A stretch of 64,000 bases of DNA. Origin: Hyphomicrobiales bacterium (GTDB taxonomy: Bacteria > Pseudomonadota > Alphaproteobacteria > Rhizobiales > Aestuariivirgaceae). The notes under the pieces are model-generated. The model was not told the origin of the DNA. It searched no databases and saw nothing but the letters and a program-made list of their open reading frames with translations. How positions within the stretch are numbered: position 1 is the first letter of the stretch; each line of letters begins with the position of its first letter. Of the stretch, positions 43,037 to 51,878 are shown piece after piece. Made by a program: the position numbers and the translations under genes. The DNA is taken from NCBI GenBank assembly GCA_016710435.1, contig JADJVV010000001.1:2564501-2628500 (forward strand), written 5' to 3'.

Positions 43037-44879
43037 CGGCGGTCTCGTCGTGAAGCGCCAGCCATTCCGTTTCAAGCGTGTCGAGATCGGTGGCGAGCTT
43101 GGTCCGCAACCGCGCGAAATCCGCCGCCTTCCTGGGCTCATCCTTATAGATGGTGTGGTCCGCCAGCGCGTGATCCAGCACGGTGATCTTGCCGCGCAAC
43201 GCTTCCATGCGCTCTTCAACATCGCGCAATTGCTTCTGCAACGATTTCTGCGGCCGCGCTGCGGGCTTCGCGGCGGCAGGGGGCGGCGGCGGCGCGCTCC
43301 GCGTCAGAACCTTGCGCTGACTCAGCACCTGATCGGCATATTGCTGGAGATCGCCATCGAACACCCTCACAGAGCCCTTTTCCACCAGCCACAACGTATC
43401 GGCGCATGTTTCCACGATATGACGGTCATGCGCGATCAGGATCACCGCGCCAGCATAATCGTTGATCGCGAGGATCAGGCTTTCGCGGCTGTCCATGTCC
43501 AGATGGTTCGTCGGTTCGTCCAGGATCAGCACGTGCGGCGCATGGAATGTGGCGAGCAGAAACAGCAGCCGTGCCTTCTCGCCGCCCGAAAGCGTTAAGC
43601 ACTTGCTCTGTGCCAGCGCCGCGCCGAACCCCGCCGCACCCAGCCGCGCGCGCCGGTCGGCGACGGAGGCCTCGGGCATCAGGTCGGTGATGTAGTCGTA
43701 GGGCGTGCGGCCATCCGCCAACTCGTCCATCTGGTGTTGCGCGAAGTAGCCGACGCTCATGCGGGGCGCCGTCACGATGCTGCCCTGGCTCGCCTTCAGC
43801 TTTCCGGTGAGCAGCTTGGCGAAAGTGGACTTGCCGTTGCCGTTTGATCCCAAAAGCGCGATGCGGTCATCCGGATCAATGCGCAGCGTGAGATTGCGCA
43901 GGATGGCCTTGCCCGGTTCATAACCCACGGCCGCCTTGTCCATGGCCACGAGCGGCGGGGCCAACTCCTTTTCCGGATTTGGAAAGTGGAACTCCGCCAC
44001 GCGATTTTCGATCACTTCCGCAATCGGTTCGAGCTTCGCCAGCGCCTTCAAACGGCTCTGCGCCTGCCGCGCCTTGGATGCCTTGTAGCGGAAGCGGTCC
44101 ACGTAGGCCTGCATGTGGGCGCGATGGGCTTCCTGCTTCTTGCGCAACTTCTGGCTCAGAGCCTGCTGCTCGCGCCGCTGCCGGTCGAAGCTGTCATAAC
44201 TGCCCTGGTAAAGCGTGAGCTTGCCCTGATCGAGATGCACGATGCCATCGACGACCTGGTTCAGCACATCGCGGTCGTGGCTGATCATCAGCACCGTGGA
44301 GGGATAGGACTTGAGGAAGGTGGTGAGCCACACCGTGCCTTCGAAATCGAGATAGTTGGTGGGCTCGTCGAGCAGCAGCACGTCTGGCTGGCCAAAGAGC
44401 GCGGCAGCCAGCGCCACGCGCATGCGCCAGCCGCCGGAGAGCGCGGAGCAGGGGCCCTGCATCGCATCGTCCGAAAAGCCGAGGCCCGAGAGAATGGCAG
44501 CTGCACGCGCCGGAGCGGAATGGGCACCGATGTCCATGAGCCGCGCCTGGATCTCGGCGATGGTGTGGGGATCCGTTTCGTGATCGGCCCGGGCCAGCAA
44601 CTCGGCGCGTTCGCTGTCGCCAGCCAGCACCACGTCGATCAGTGACTCCTCTCCGCCCGGCGCTTCCTGTGCCACGGTCCCGATGCGGGCATTGCGGAGC
44701 GTGCTGACATGCCCTGTTTCCGGAGACAGTTCGCCCAGGATGATGCGGAACAGCGTGGACTTGCCTGTGCCGTTGCGGCCCACAAGCCCGACCCGGTGCC
44801 CTGTGGGAATGGCGACGCCCGCATCGTCCAGGAGCAAGCGCCCGGCGATGCGATAGGTGATGCCCTGAACATTCAACAT
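43029..44879 (-). CDS. ABC-F family ATPase (Uup/EttA-like)
   Basis: A 616-residue soluble protein with two ATPase domains and no membrane part. Walker A GRNGTGKST and GSNGNGKST, signatures LSGGWRMR and LSGGEKAR, and Walker B LLLDEPTNYLD and LILDEPTNHLD are all intact. A linker of about 80 charged residues lies between domains, and a Pro-rich hinge leads to a C-terminal coiled coil as in Uup. ABC-F proteins act on ribosomes, some giving antibiotic protection; the particular role is unknown. First gene of the nhaD-nhaA message. Confidence 0.94.
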   Translation of the reverse strand: MLNVQGITYRIAGRLLLDDAGVAIPTGHRVGLVGRNGTGKSTLFRIILGELSPETGHVSTLRNARIGTVAQEAPGGEESLIDVVLAGDSERAELLARADHETDPHTIAEIQARLMDIGAHSAPARAAAILSGLGFSDDAMQGPCSALSGGWRMRVALAAALFGQPDVLLLDEPTNYLDFEGTVWLTTFLKSYPSTVLMISHDRDVLNQVVDGIVHLDQGKLTLYQGSYDSFDRQRREQQALSQKLRKKQEAHRAHMQAYVDRFRYKASKARQAQSRLKALAKLEPIAEVIENRVAEFHFPNPEKELAPPLVAMDKAAVGYEPGKAILRNLTLRIDPDDRIALLGSNGNGKSTFAKLLTGKLKASQGSIVTAPRMSVGYFAQHQMDELADGRTPYDYITDLMPEASVADRRARLGAAGFGAALAQSKCLTLSGGEKARLLFLLATFHAPHVLILDEPTNHLDMDSRESLILAINDYAGAVILIAHDRHIVETCADTLWLVEKGSVRVFDGDLQQYADQVLSQRKVLTRSAPPPPPAAAKPAARPQKSLQKQLRDVEERMEALRGKITVLDHALADHTIYKDEPRKAADFARLRTKLATDLDTLETEWLALHDETADA

Positions 44880-44921
44880 GGCGCCCCTTTACGCGAGGAG
44901 AAGGGGCAACGGCAAATGGTT

Positions 44922-46466
44922 CTAATCCGGCAATCCGGCGGCCCTGAGCGCCGCGACAAGCCGGTCCAACTGCGACGGGTCGCGGTAGAGTTCCGAATAG
45001 CGGATATTGGCGCAGCTGAAGGCCGGCGTTGTATCGAGGAGGCTTGCAACAGCGCGCTTTGCATCGCCGGTCTCGCCCCGGAACATGTGCACTGCCGCGA
45101 GGCAGGCTTGCGTATAGGCCTCACTCAACTGAAGCCTGCTGTTTTCGAGAGCCAGTTCCAGCGCCTTGTCGTGATGCCCCAGCCACATGTGAATGAGCGC
45201 GGGATAGTAATAGAGATAGGTCGGCCGGATCGGCGAATGACGTGACGCCAGTTGCATGGAGACCTGCGCGGCGAGCAAGTCGCCTGCATACATCTGGAAC
45301 ATGCCGAGAAAACCATTGGCCCGCGAGTCACTCGGAGACCGGCTCACTGACATGGCGCCCAGGCGGATCGCCTCGTCATGCTGCCCGTGCAGGAAGGCGA
45401 TGCAGGACTTGAGCGTGAACAACTGGCTGAGCGACGGATCGGCCGCTTCCATTTTGTCGGCACAGGCTTGCGCGTGGGCAATCGCGTAGGCTCGTTCGAT
45501 CGACATGATGTAGCGCGCTTCCCAATAGTGCACGATGCCAAGAAAGCCGATCGCTCCGTAGAACGTGGGATCGATAGCGACGGCTTCCTCCAGCAGGCGG
45601 CGTGCATCATCGGCATCGGCCTTGGAGTAGCGGTGAAAGGCCTGGCTGCCGAGAATGGCTTTCTCCCAGGCCCGCAAGCTCTTCGTCTGCCCTTCCCACA
45701 AGCGGCCCGCTTCCCCCATGGAGAGCGTCACATGCAGCGCCTGTGCGATATCATGGGTGATCGTGTCCTGCATGTCGAAGATGTCTTCGGCAGCACTCTC
45801 GTAGCGGTCTGCCCAGATGGTGGCACCGGAGCGGCAATCGGTGAGTTGCGCCGTCACCCGCACGCGCTTGGTAGAGGGGCGCACACTCCCTTCCAGCACA
45901 TAGCGGACGCCGAGTTGAGCGGCTGCTTCCCGGGGCGGCATGGCCTGGCCTTTCAGGGCAAAGCTGGAACTGCGCGAGACAACGAACAACTCCCCGATAC
46001 GGGACAGTGCTCCGATGATGTCCTCGGTCATGCCATCTGCGAAGAAGGCCTGTTCGGGGTCCGACGAAAGATTGGTGAAAGCCATGACGGCGAGCGACGG
46101 CTTCGTCATGTCGCTGGTTGCCGGCCTCCCCGACTCCGCATCACTCTTGCTCGCTCCGGCGTCTGCCTGAAAGCGATAGCCAACGCGCGCGATGGTGGCG
46201 ATCCAGTCCTCTCCGCCGGGATTGACTCCGAGCACCTTTCGCAGGCCTGCAATCTGCACGGAGAGATTGCTTTCCTCTACCGTCTGTCCGGGCCAGGCGA
46301 TGTCCATGAGTTCGGATTTGCTGACCGGCTTGCCCTCGGCGCGGAGCAGGCCTTCCAGCAAGGCCACGCCTCTTGCCCCCACTGCCACGGGCTTGCCGTT
46401 CTCCAGCAACAGCTTGCGCTCTGCATCCACGGCGAAACGTCCGAAGCGGAGGTCCTGGTCTGCCAT
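44922..46466 (-). CDS. Winged-helix transcriptional regulator with TolB-like and TPR domains
   Basis: A 514-residue protein: an OmpR/CadC-type winged helix (about 1-100, with GKPVSKSELMDIAWPGQTVEESNLSVQIAGLRKVL), a domain near 120-240 resembling the TolB-like or FlgO-like region in adenylate-cyclase-type regulators (PSLAVMAFTNLSSDPEQAFFADGMTEDII), then TPR-like helices to the end. No membrane helix is seen, unlike CadC, so it is probably cytosolic. The signal is unknown. Three phased heptamers lie 18-44 bp before its start, compatible with autoregulation; a small divergent gene follows on the other side. Confidence 0.88.
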   Translation of the reverse strand: MADQDLRFGRFAVDAERKLLLENGKPVAVGARGVALLEGLLRAEGKPVSKSELMDIAWPGQTVEESNLSVQIAGLRKVLGVNPGGEDWIATIARVGYRFQADAGASKSDAESGRPATSDMTKPSLAVMAFTNLSSDPEQAFFADGMTEDIIGALSRIGELFVVSRSSSFALKGQAMPPREAAAQLGVRYVLEGSVRPSTKRVRVTAQLTDCRSGATIWADRYESAAEDIFDMQDTITHDIAQALHVTLSMGEAGRLWEGQTKSLRAWEKAILGSQAFHRYSKADADDARRLLEEAVAIDPTFYGAIGFLGIVHYWEARYIMSIERAYAIAHAQACADKMEAADPSLSQLFTLKSCIAFLHGQHDEAIRLGAMSVSRSPSDSRANGFLGMFQMYAGDLLAAQVSMQLASRHSPIRPTYLYYYPALIHMWLGHHDKALELALENSRLQLSEAYTQACLAAVHMFRGETGDAKRAVASLLDTTPAFSCANIRYSELYRDPSQLDRLVAALRAAGLPD

Positions 46467-46483
46467 CAGAGGTCCATAACGGA

Positions 46484-46510
46484 TTTCGGAAGTTTTCGGA
46501 ACTCTTCGGG
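46484..46510. promoter_or_regulatory. Three phased heptamers, candidate operator
   Basis: TTTCGGA (46484-46490), TTTCGGA (46494-46500) and CTTCGGG (46504-46510) begin at exact 10-bp intervals, so all face one side of the helix. They lie just before the winged-helix regulator and about 70 bp before the divergent small gene. OmpR-type winged helices bind tandem repeats with 10-11 bp spacing, which fits autoregulation. Confidence 0.5.
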
Positions 46511-46581
46511 CGGGCCTCGATACTTGCCGGGCTCACCGCGTCAATCTCCAGGCATCGCAACAGCTTCACAGGAGAACGCCC

Positions 46582-46821
46582 GTGTTCATCAATCTTTCAC
46601 AGGCCCGCCACGCCCCTCTGTCCCTGCTGGTTGCAACGCGGAAGGTTGGCACCGACGTGCTGCGCACCTTCGAAAATTTCCGGAGCACCGGGGCGCACCA
46701 CCTCAATGCCCACTTGCAACATGATGCCGGCCTGCGTGACGAATCCCCGTTGCGTGGCGACTCCGCGCGTCGCTCACCAGAACAACAGGCCTTCGAGCGG
46801 CAACTCCTCCGCCGCATCTGA
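46582..46821 (+). CDS. Small unknown protein
   Basis: A 79-residue open frame starting GTG at 46582, preceded by AGGAGA at 7 nt, a strong ribosome-binding site. The product is basic with several histidines (GAHHLNAHLQHD) and no signal or membrane segment. I do not recognise the family. It is divergent from the TPR regulator and shares its 115-bp intergenic region with the phased heptamers, so it may be a target. It could be non-coding; the ribosome-binding site and context favour a gene. Confidence 0.55.
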   Translation: MFINLSQARHAPLSLLVATRKVGTDVLRTFENFRSTGAHHLNAHLQHDAGLRDESPLRGDSARRSPEQQAFERQLLRRI

Positions 46822-46850
46822 ATGGCAGCACAGGAGGCGCGGAACGTGCA

Positions 46851-46879
46851 TTGACTCAATTCATGTTGCGTTGCACAAG
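46851..46879 (+). promoter_or_regulatory. Possible ppc promoter
   Basis: TTGACT (46851-46856), a 17-bp spacer and CACAAG (46874-46879) lie 30 bp before the ppc GTG start. The -35 is good, the -10 matches at three positions only. Confidence 0.35.
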
Positions 46880-46908
46880 CCTGAGGTACGCCCATCAGGA
46901 ATCCGCAC

Positions 46909-49629
46909 GTGATAGACCGCCGCTCCCCGCCCCCTGCCGCCGCCGCAGAGGACGCCACATACATTATCGAAATCACGGCGACTCTCCGTGACCTTCTCCG
47001 TCAAGTGATCAAAACGCGCGAACCGGAGGTGTTGCCGATCCTCGACAATCCGGACGCAGCCGCCGCCATTCCTGACCGGCTGGTGGAGCACGCCCTGCAG
47101 GCCATCGGCATCTGGCTGCAACTGATGAACATCGCCGAAGAAAACGCCAGCATCCGCAACCGCCGCGACATCGAAAAGCAGGGCGGGCCGGATGAGGTGA
47201 TCGGCTCATTTTCTCATGCTGTGGCCCAGGTGGCGGCGGCAGGCGTGGCTCCCGAAACCGTGGCGCGGGTTCTTTCCAATCTCACGGTCGGCCCCACCAT
47301 CACCGCGCACCCGACAGAGGCCAAGCGCGTCACCGTTCTCGAAATCCATCGCCGCATTTATCTCAAGCTCTACGAACTGGAGAGTCCGCGCTGGACTCCG
47401 CGCGAGCGCGACAACCTTCTCGCCGCCCTCAAGAACGAAATCGACCTGCTGTGGCTCACCGGCGAAATCCGCATCGAGAAGCCGACAGTCGAGAGCGAGG
47501 TCTCGTGGGGCTTGCACTTCTTCCGTGAAGCGCTGTTCGACCGCACGCCGGTGATTTGCGAACTCTTGCAGAATGCGATCAATCGCCACTATCCGGAGTT
47601 GCCCCGCGATGGCGTGAAGGCACCGCTCCGCTACTCCTCGTGGATCGGCGGAGACCGCGATGGCAACCCGTTTGTCACCGTCTCCACAACGCGCGCGGCG
47701 CTCCGCGAGAACCGGCTCGCCGCAGTCCATCGACTCGATGCGCGGCTTCAGGAACTGGCGCGCCTGATTTCCATCAGTGCTTATGAGATCGCCTTGCCCT
47801 CCGGCTTTCAGTCCATCATCGATACGCAGCTGGAAGCCTCCGGCGAAAAATCCGCCATTGTGGGCCGTAACCCGACCGAACCCTTCCGGCAGTTCTTCAG
47901 CGCAATGCGCCTGCGCCTCGCTGCCACCGTCAATGGAGGAGGGACGGCCACGCCCTTCGCCGACGTGGCGGAATTCCGCGCCCTGCTTGCCGCCTGCGAT
48001 GAAGCACTGATCGCCATGAAAGCGCCGGGCCTTGCCACCGGCCTGTTGCGGCCACTGCGCTGGGAAGCGGAGATTTTTGGCTTCCGCACGGCAAGCCTCG
48101 ACCTCCGCCAGAACACCACCGTGATCAATCGCGTGCTGGGTGAGATCTGGCTGAAGCTCAACCCGCTGGCCAAGGAAGCGCCAACGCCCGGAACGCGCGC
48201 GTGGAGTGCATGGATTGCCAGCGAACTGGAGAAACCGCTGGGTTTCCTCCCGCAATTCATGAACACCTCGGAAGAAGCGACCGAACTGCTGGTGCTTCTG
48301 ACACTGGTTCGCGAAACGCTCGATGGTCCTGATCCCGCCTCCATCGGTACGTTCATCCTGTCCATGACGCAGACCGCGGACGACGTCCTCGGACTCTATC
48401 TGCTCGCGAAATATTGCGGCCTGTTTTCTGATCCCACGGCGCGCGAGATTTGCCGCATCCGCGTGGTACCGCTGTTTGAAACCATCGAAGACCTCCGCGC
48501 CGCACCGGCAATCATGCGCGAACTCCTCTCGCAGCCCCTGGTGCGCTCCTCCGTTGCCGCAAACGGCGGCACGCAGGAAATCATGCTGGGCTATTCCGAC
48601 TCGAACAAGGACGGCGGCTTCTTTGCCGCGAGTTTCGAACTGTTTGAGGCTCAGCGCAGCCTCATCGCCATCGGCCGCGAGCAGGGCATTCCCCTCAGCT
48701 TCTTCCATGGCCGCGGCGGATCGGTGTCGCGCGGCGGCGCCCCCACGGGTCGCGCCATCGCCGCGCAGCCCGCAGGCTCGATCGGCGGGCACATGCGCGT
48801 GACCGAGCAGGGCGAAGTCGTGTCCTCCAAGTTCGCCAATCGCGGCACGGCGCTCAACAACCTCGAAGTCCTCACCTCCAGCGTCCTGTTGCATACGCTG
48901 AAGTCCGCGGATGCGCCCGAATTCCGCGTGATCCCGGAGCAGCAGGCGGCGGTGGAGGAGATCGCGCGGCTCTCGTTCAAGGCTTACCGCAAGCTCGCGG
49001 AAGACCCGGCTCTTATTACCTATTTCCAGTCGGCGAGCCCCGTGGAAGAACTGGCGCTTCTCAAGATCGGTTCGCGTCCGTCGCGCCGCTTTGGCGCCCG
49101 TGGCATCTCCGATCTCCGCGCCATTCCCTGGGTCTTCGCCTGGAGCCAGAATCGCCACCTGCTCACGGGTTGGTATGGACTGGGCTACGCGCTCGATGAT
49201 TTCCTCTCGGCGCGGGGTGATGCCGGGCTGAAGCTGCTGCGCCAGATGTTCGCCAAATCGACCGGCTTCCGCCTCGCGGTGGAGGAGGTGGAGAAGTCCC
49301 TCTTCCTCGCCGACATGGGCGTGGCCGAGCGCTATGCCGGACTGGTGCCGACGCGCAACGACGCGGAACGGCTCTTCGCTCTCATCCGCCACGAACACCG
49401 GCGCACCTCGAAGGTGGTACTGGAACTGACTGGCGGCAAAATGCTCTGCGAACGCTTCCAGAATTTCCGCCGCCGCTTCGAACGCATCCGGCCCATGGTC
49501 GACCAGGCGAACCTTTGGCAGGTACAATTGCTGCGTCAGACCCGCGAGGAAAAGGGCAAGGATGCCCTCAACATGCCGCTGCTCATGACCATGAATTGCG
49601 TGGCCGCAGGCCTGGGCTGGACGGGATAG
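46909..49629 (+). CDS. ppc: Phosphoenolpyruvate carboxylase
   Basis: A 906-residue enzyme making oxaloacetate from PEP and bicarbonate to refill the TCA cycle. Active-site blocks are ITAHPTEAKR with His134, IGGDRDGNPFV, GYSDSNKDGGFFAAS and FHGRGGSVSRGG. The C-terminus ends in the usual Thr-Gly. GYSDSNKDGG rather than the enterobacterial GYSDSAKDAG shows a somewhat divergent clade. The start is GTG at 46909, after GGAATC; the first residues are Pro/Ala-rich and not conserved, so the true start may be a little further in. Confidence 0.95.
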   Translation: MIDRRSPPPAAAAEDATYIIEITATLRDLLRQVIKTREPEVLPILDNPDAAAAIPDRLVEHALQAIGIWLQLMNIAEENASIRNRRDIEKQGGPDEVIGSFSHAVAQVAAAGVAPETVARVLSNLTVGPTITAHPTEAKRVTVLEIHRRIYLKLYELESPRWTPRERDNLLAALKNEIDLLWLTGEIRIEKPTVESEVSWGLHFFREALFDRTPVICELLQNAINRHYPELPRDGVKAPLRYSSWIGGDRDGNPFVTVSTTRAALRENRLAAVHRLDARLQELARLISISAYEIALPSGFQSIIDTQLEASGEKSAIVGRNPTEPFRQFFSAMRLRLAATVNGGGTATPFADVAEFRALLAACDEALIAMKAPGLATGLLRPLRWEAEIFGFRTASLDLRQNTTVINRVLGEIWLKLNPLAKEAPTPGTRAWSAWIASELEKPLGFLPQFMNTSEEATELLVLLTLVRETLDGPDPASIGTFILSMTQTADDVLGLYLLAKYCGLFSDPTAREICRIRVVPLFETIEDLRAAPAIMRELLSQPLVRSSVAANGGTQEIMLGYSDSNKDGGFFAASFELFEAQRSLIAIGREQGIPLSFFHGRGGSVSRGGAPTGRAIAAQPAGSIGGHMRVTEQGEVVSSKFANRGTALNNLEVLTSSVLLHTLKSADAPEFRVIPEQQAAVEEIARLSFKAYRKLAEDPALITYFQSASPVEELALLKIGSRPSRRFGARGISDLRAIPWVFAWSQNRHLLTGWYGLGYALDDFLSARGDAGLKLLRQMFAKSTGFRLAVEEVEKSLFLADMGVAERYAGLVPTRNDAERLFALIRHEHRRTSKVVLELTGGKMLCERFQNFRRRFERIRPMVDQANLWQVQLLRQTREEKGKDALNMPLLMTMNCVAAGLGWTG

Positions 49630-49758
49630 GCGTCGGCGCGGGAAGGCGCCCGCACCCTGCAAAATTAAACCGTATTTGCCCTGAAATCCTAACCAGTGAT
49701 TTGCGATGCGAGTCGCATGGTGGACGGCAGGACGGCATTTATTCAGGGATCGAGAAAC

Positions 49759-50442
49759 ATGACGCGTGGCGGGAAATATTTTGCTCTGACGCTTTCGACA
49801 CTATTGGTTGCGGTGCCCGTGCTGGAAGCTGCATCGGTGTTCACCGCAGCGGTCGCCGAGGCTGCCGGAAAGGGTGGCGGCAACGGCGGCGGCAATGGCG
49901 GCGGTAACGGCGGTGGCAATGGCGGTGGCAATGGCGGTGGCAATGCTGGCGGAAACGCCGGCGGGAATGCTGGCGGGAATTCCGGCGCGAAATCCTCAAC
50001 CAGCACCAAGTCGCAAGGTGCAGCCAAACAATCCCTTCACGCGAAACTGGGCGCCTTGAACGCGGCCAACGCCTCGGCACAGGCTTTCGCCAATGCCAGC
50101 GCAAATTCGCGCATCGGCAAGATCAAGGCGTTCTACGTGGCTGAACAGGCGGCCAACGCGGCCGACTCAAAGGTCACGGCCCTCGAGGATAAGGTGAAGG
50201 CGCTCGAGACGGCGATTGCCGACGCCACCGCCGCCGGAACGTCGACGGAAGAACTCCAGGCCCAGCTTGATCAGGCCAATCTCGATCTTACAGCCGCGCG
50301 GAAAGAAGCCGCAGCCCTTGATGCCACGGCGGACAGTCTGCTGGAAAAGGCTGCGAACAAGCCCGTGACTCAGGATGTGCGTGACGCCCTGAACAAGATG
50401 CTGGACGGCAAGATTGTGGTCTCCGACAGCACGGCCCAATAG
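49759..50442 (+). CDS. Exported GGGN-repeat protein with coiled-coil C-terminus
   Basis: A 227-residue protein of unknown function. A signal peptide (about residues 1-36, ALTLSTLLVAVPVLEA core) is followed by nine four-residue repeats, six GGGN and three AGGN (residues 39-74), a Ser/Lys/Thr-rich stretch, then an alanine-rich helical region with a coiled coil (ALEDKVKALETAIAD; LQAQLDQANLDLTAARKEAAAL) up to the end. The repeat would be a flexible or polyglycine-II-like spacer. I chose the ATG at 49759 because it starts the signal; the frame extends to 49696. Codon use in the repeat matches its neighbours. Convergent with the VOC gene. Confidence 0.7.
   Translation: MTRGGKYFALTLSTLLVAVPVLEAASVFTAAVAEAAGKGGGNGGGNGGGNGGGNGGGNGGGNAGGNAGGNAGGNSGAKSSTSTKSQGAAKQSLHAKLGALNAANASAQAFANASANSRIGKIKAFYVAEQAANAADSKVTALEDKVKALETAIADATAAGTSTEELQAQLDQANLDLTAARKEAAALDATADSLLEKAANKPVTQDVRDALNKMLDGKIVVSDSTAQ
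49873..49980 (+). repeat. Nine tandem 12-bp units coding GGGN/AGGN
   Basis: Nine contiguous 12-bp units in frame. Units 4, 5 and 6 (49909-49944) are identical at the DNA level, showing recent slippage or unequal crossing-over; the last three have Ala instead of the first Gly. Copy number may vary among strains. Confidence 0.9.
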
Positions 50443-50469
50443 GATTTGAACAAGGATGGAGCGGGCGTC

Positions 50470-50871
50470 TCAGCCAGCTTCTTCGCAAACGGCACTCAGT
50501 TTGTTGCCGTCGGGATCGCGCACGTAACAGGAATAGAAATGGGCGTGGTAGGGCCGCAGGCCCGGCGCGCCATCATCCTGACCGCCGTGGGCGAGGGCAG
50601 CGGAGTGGAATGCATCCACTTGCCGGCGCGACGCCGCCTTGAAGGCAACGAGCGTGCCATTGCCCCAGGTTGCCGGATATTTCAGGAATGGCTTGGTGAG
50701 ATAGAAGCTGCGGGCCCGCTCGCCGTCCTTGGGAGAAGCGGGGCCATATCCGATCTCGTTTTCATCCGCCGCCGAGCACACCATGCCGAGCGTGGCCAGC
50801 ACCGGATCGTAGAAGAGCCTGGCCTTGGCCACATCGTTCGTGCCAAGCGTGATGTAAAGAAACACGCTCAC
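50470..50871 (-). CDS. VOC family protein (glyoxalase/bleomycin-resistance fold)
   Basis: A 133-residue vicinal-oxygen-chelate protein. It opens with FLYITLGTNDVAKARLFYDPVLATLGM and ends with HAHFYSCYVRDPDGNKLSAVC, matching the two beta-alpha-beta modules with metal ligands His in HAHFY and a C-terminal Glu/Asn region. Substrate is unknown. The GTG at 50871 overlaps the trhO stop by 4 bp (GTGA), so translation is probably coupled; a second GTG two codons later is an alternative start. Confidence 0.88.
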   Translation of the reverse strand: MSVFLYITLGTNDVAKARLFYDPVLATLGMVCSAADENEIGYGPASPKDGERARSFYLTKPFLKYPATWGNGTLVAFKAASRRQVDAFHSAALAHGGQDDGAPGLRPYHAHFYSCYVRDPDGNKLSAVCEEAG

Positions 50872-51782
50872 CCCTCCACCGGCCCGAGGTGCCGTGTGCC
50901 GCGCTGCTGTGCCAGCATGAACTGGCGCTGCCGCTCGCGGTTGGAGGCCTTCTGCACCTCGGACAATTGATCCGCACACTGAGGACAGCAAACACCTTCC
51001 TCATATTGGGGCGAAAGTCGCTCTTCGATCGAAACGGGCATGAGGCAACCATGGCAGGTGGTGAAGTCCGCCTGCACCAGGCCATGCCCCACGGCCACGC
51101 GTTCATCGAACACATAGCACGCGCCATCCCACAGACTTTCAGCCGGCGCAATCTCCTCAAGATATTTCAGGATGCCGCCCTTGAGATGATAGACATGCTC
51201 GAAGCCCGCATGGCGCATGAAGCTCGTGGCTTTCTCACAGCGGATGCCGCCGGTGCAGAAGGTGGCGATCTTCTTGCCCTTCATGTTGTGCAGGTGCGCC
51301 TCCACCCATTTTGGAAAGGCGCTGAAGCTGGCGATGCCGGGGTCGATGGCCCGCCGGAACGTGCCGACACGGAATTCGTAGTCGTTGCGCGTATCGAGCA
51401 CGACCACGTCCGGATCGGCGATGAGCGCATTCCAGTCTGCGGGCGCGACATATTCGCCCACCAGCTCATTGGGATTTGCCGGAACATCGCCGATGGTGAC
51501 GATTTCCTTCTTCAGCCGCACTTTCATGCGCTTGAACGGCATGTCGCGCGCAGGCGAATACTTGACCGGGAGTTCTGGAACACCCGTGAGCCGCGCAATG
51601 GCTGCCACGGCGTCTTTGATCAGGCTGTCCTCAGCCGCAATGGTACCATTCACACCTTCTTCCGCCAGCAGAACGGAGCCCCTTGCACCCAAGTCCTTCA
51701 GCGCCTGCAAGAGTGGTGCCTGGAGGGAGCGGTACGTGGGCAGGGGGTGGAAACGGTAGAATGCTGCAGCAGTGTAGGACAT
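50868..51782 (-). CDS. trhO: tRNA uridine(34) hydroxylase TrhO (rhodanese family)
   Basis: A 304-residue YceA/TrhO protein that hydroxylates U34 of tRNAs using oxygen, a step toward 5-methoxyuridine or cmo5U. An N-terminal domain (SYTAAAFYRF, VLLAEEGVNGTIA) is followed by a rhodanese domain with the active cysteine in FCTGGIRCEKAT, and a C-terminal cysteine set (CHGC, CCPQC). The ATG at 51782 is where homologues start; the long upstream open frame lies over the transporter genes and is artefact. Divergent from the amino acid transporter. Confidence 0.94.
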   Translation of the reverse strand: MSYTAAAFYRFHPLPTYRSLQAPLLQALKDLGARGSVLLAEEGVNGTIAAEDSLIKDAVAAIARLTGVPELPVKYSPARDMPFKRMKVRLKKEIVTIGDVPANPNELVGEYVAPADWNALIADPDVVVLDTRNDYEFRVGTFRRAIDPGIASFSAFPKWVEAHLHNMKGKKIATFCTGGIRCEKATSFMRHAGFEHVYHLKGGILKYLEEIAPAESLWDGACYVFDERVAVGHGLVQADFTTCHGCLMPVSIEERLSPQYEEGVCCPQCADQLSEVQKASNRERQRQFMLAQQRGTRHLGPVEG

Positions 51783-51811
51783 GGGCGGGTGATAGTCCCG
51801 CCACCCCTCTC

Positions 51812-51840
51812 TTGCAACGGCTCCGCAAATTGGCTCTAGT
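51812..51840 (+). promoter_or_regulatory. Putative promoter of the amino acid ABC operon
   Basis: TTGCAA (51812-51817), a 17-bp spacer and TCTAGT (51835-51840) lie upstream of the binding-protein gene. A GGGAGAA ribosome-binding site precedes its ATG at 51879. The position lies in the 96-bp divergent gap with trhO. Confidence 0.5.
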
Positions 51841-51878
51841 AGGGGGCCAACAAAATAACTCCGGGAGAAAACTTCATC

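Noticed and set aside
47206..49662. 818-codon minus-strand frame opposite ppc
   Set aside because: PEP carboxylase motifs on the plus strand are complete; the antisense frame is a codon-bias effect.
49873..49980. Regular short repeats that might suggest a CRISPR array
   Set aside because: Units are 12 bp, contiguous, without spacers and in frame with a protein.
49743..50027. Minus-strand frame with repeated PPPLPPP
   Set aside because: It is the reverse reading of the GGGN repeat; the plus-strand product has a signal peptide and coiled coil.
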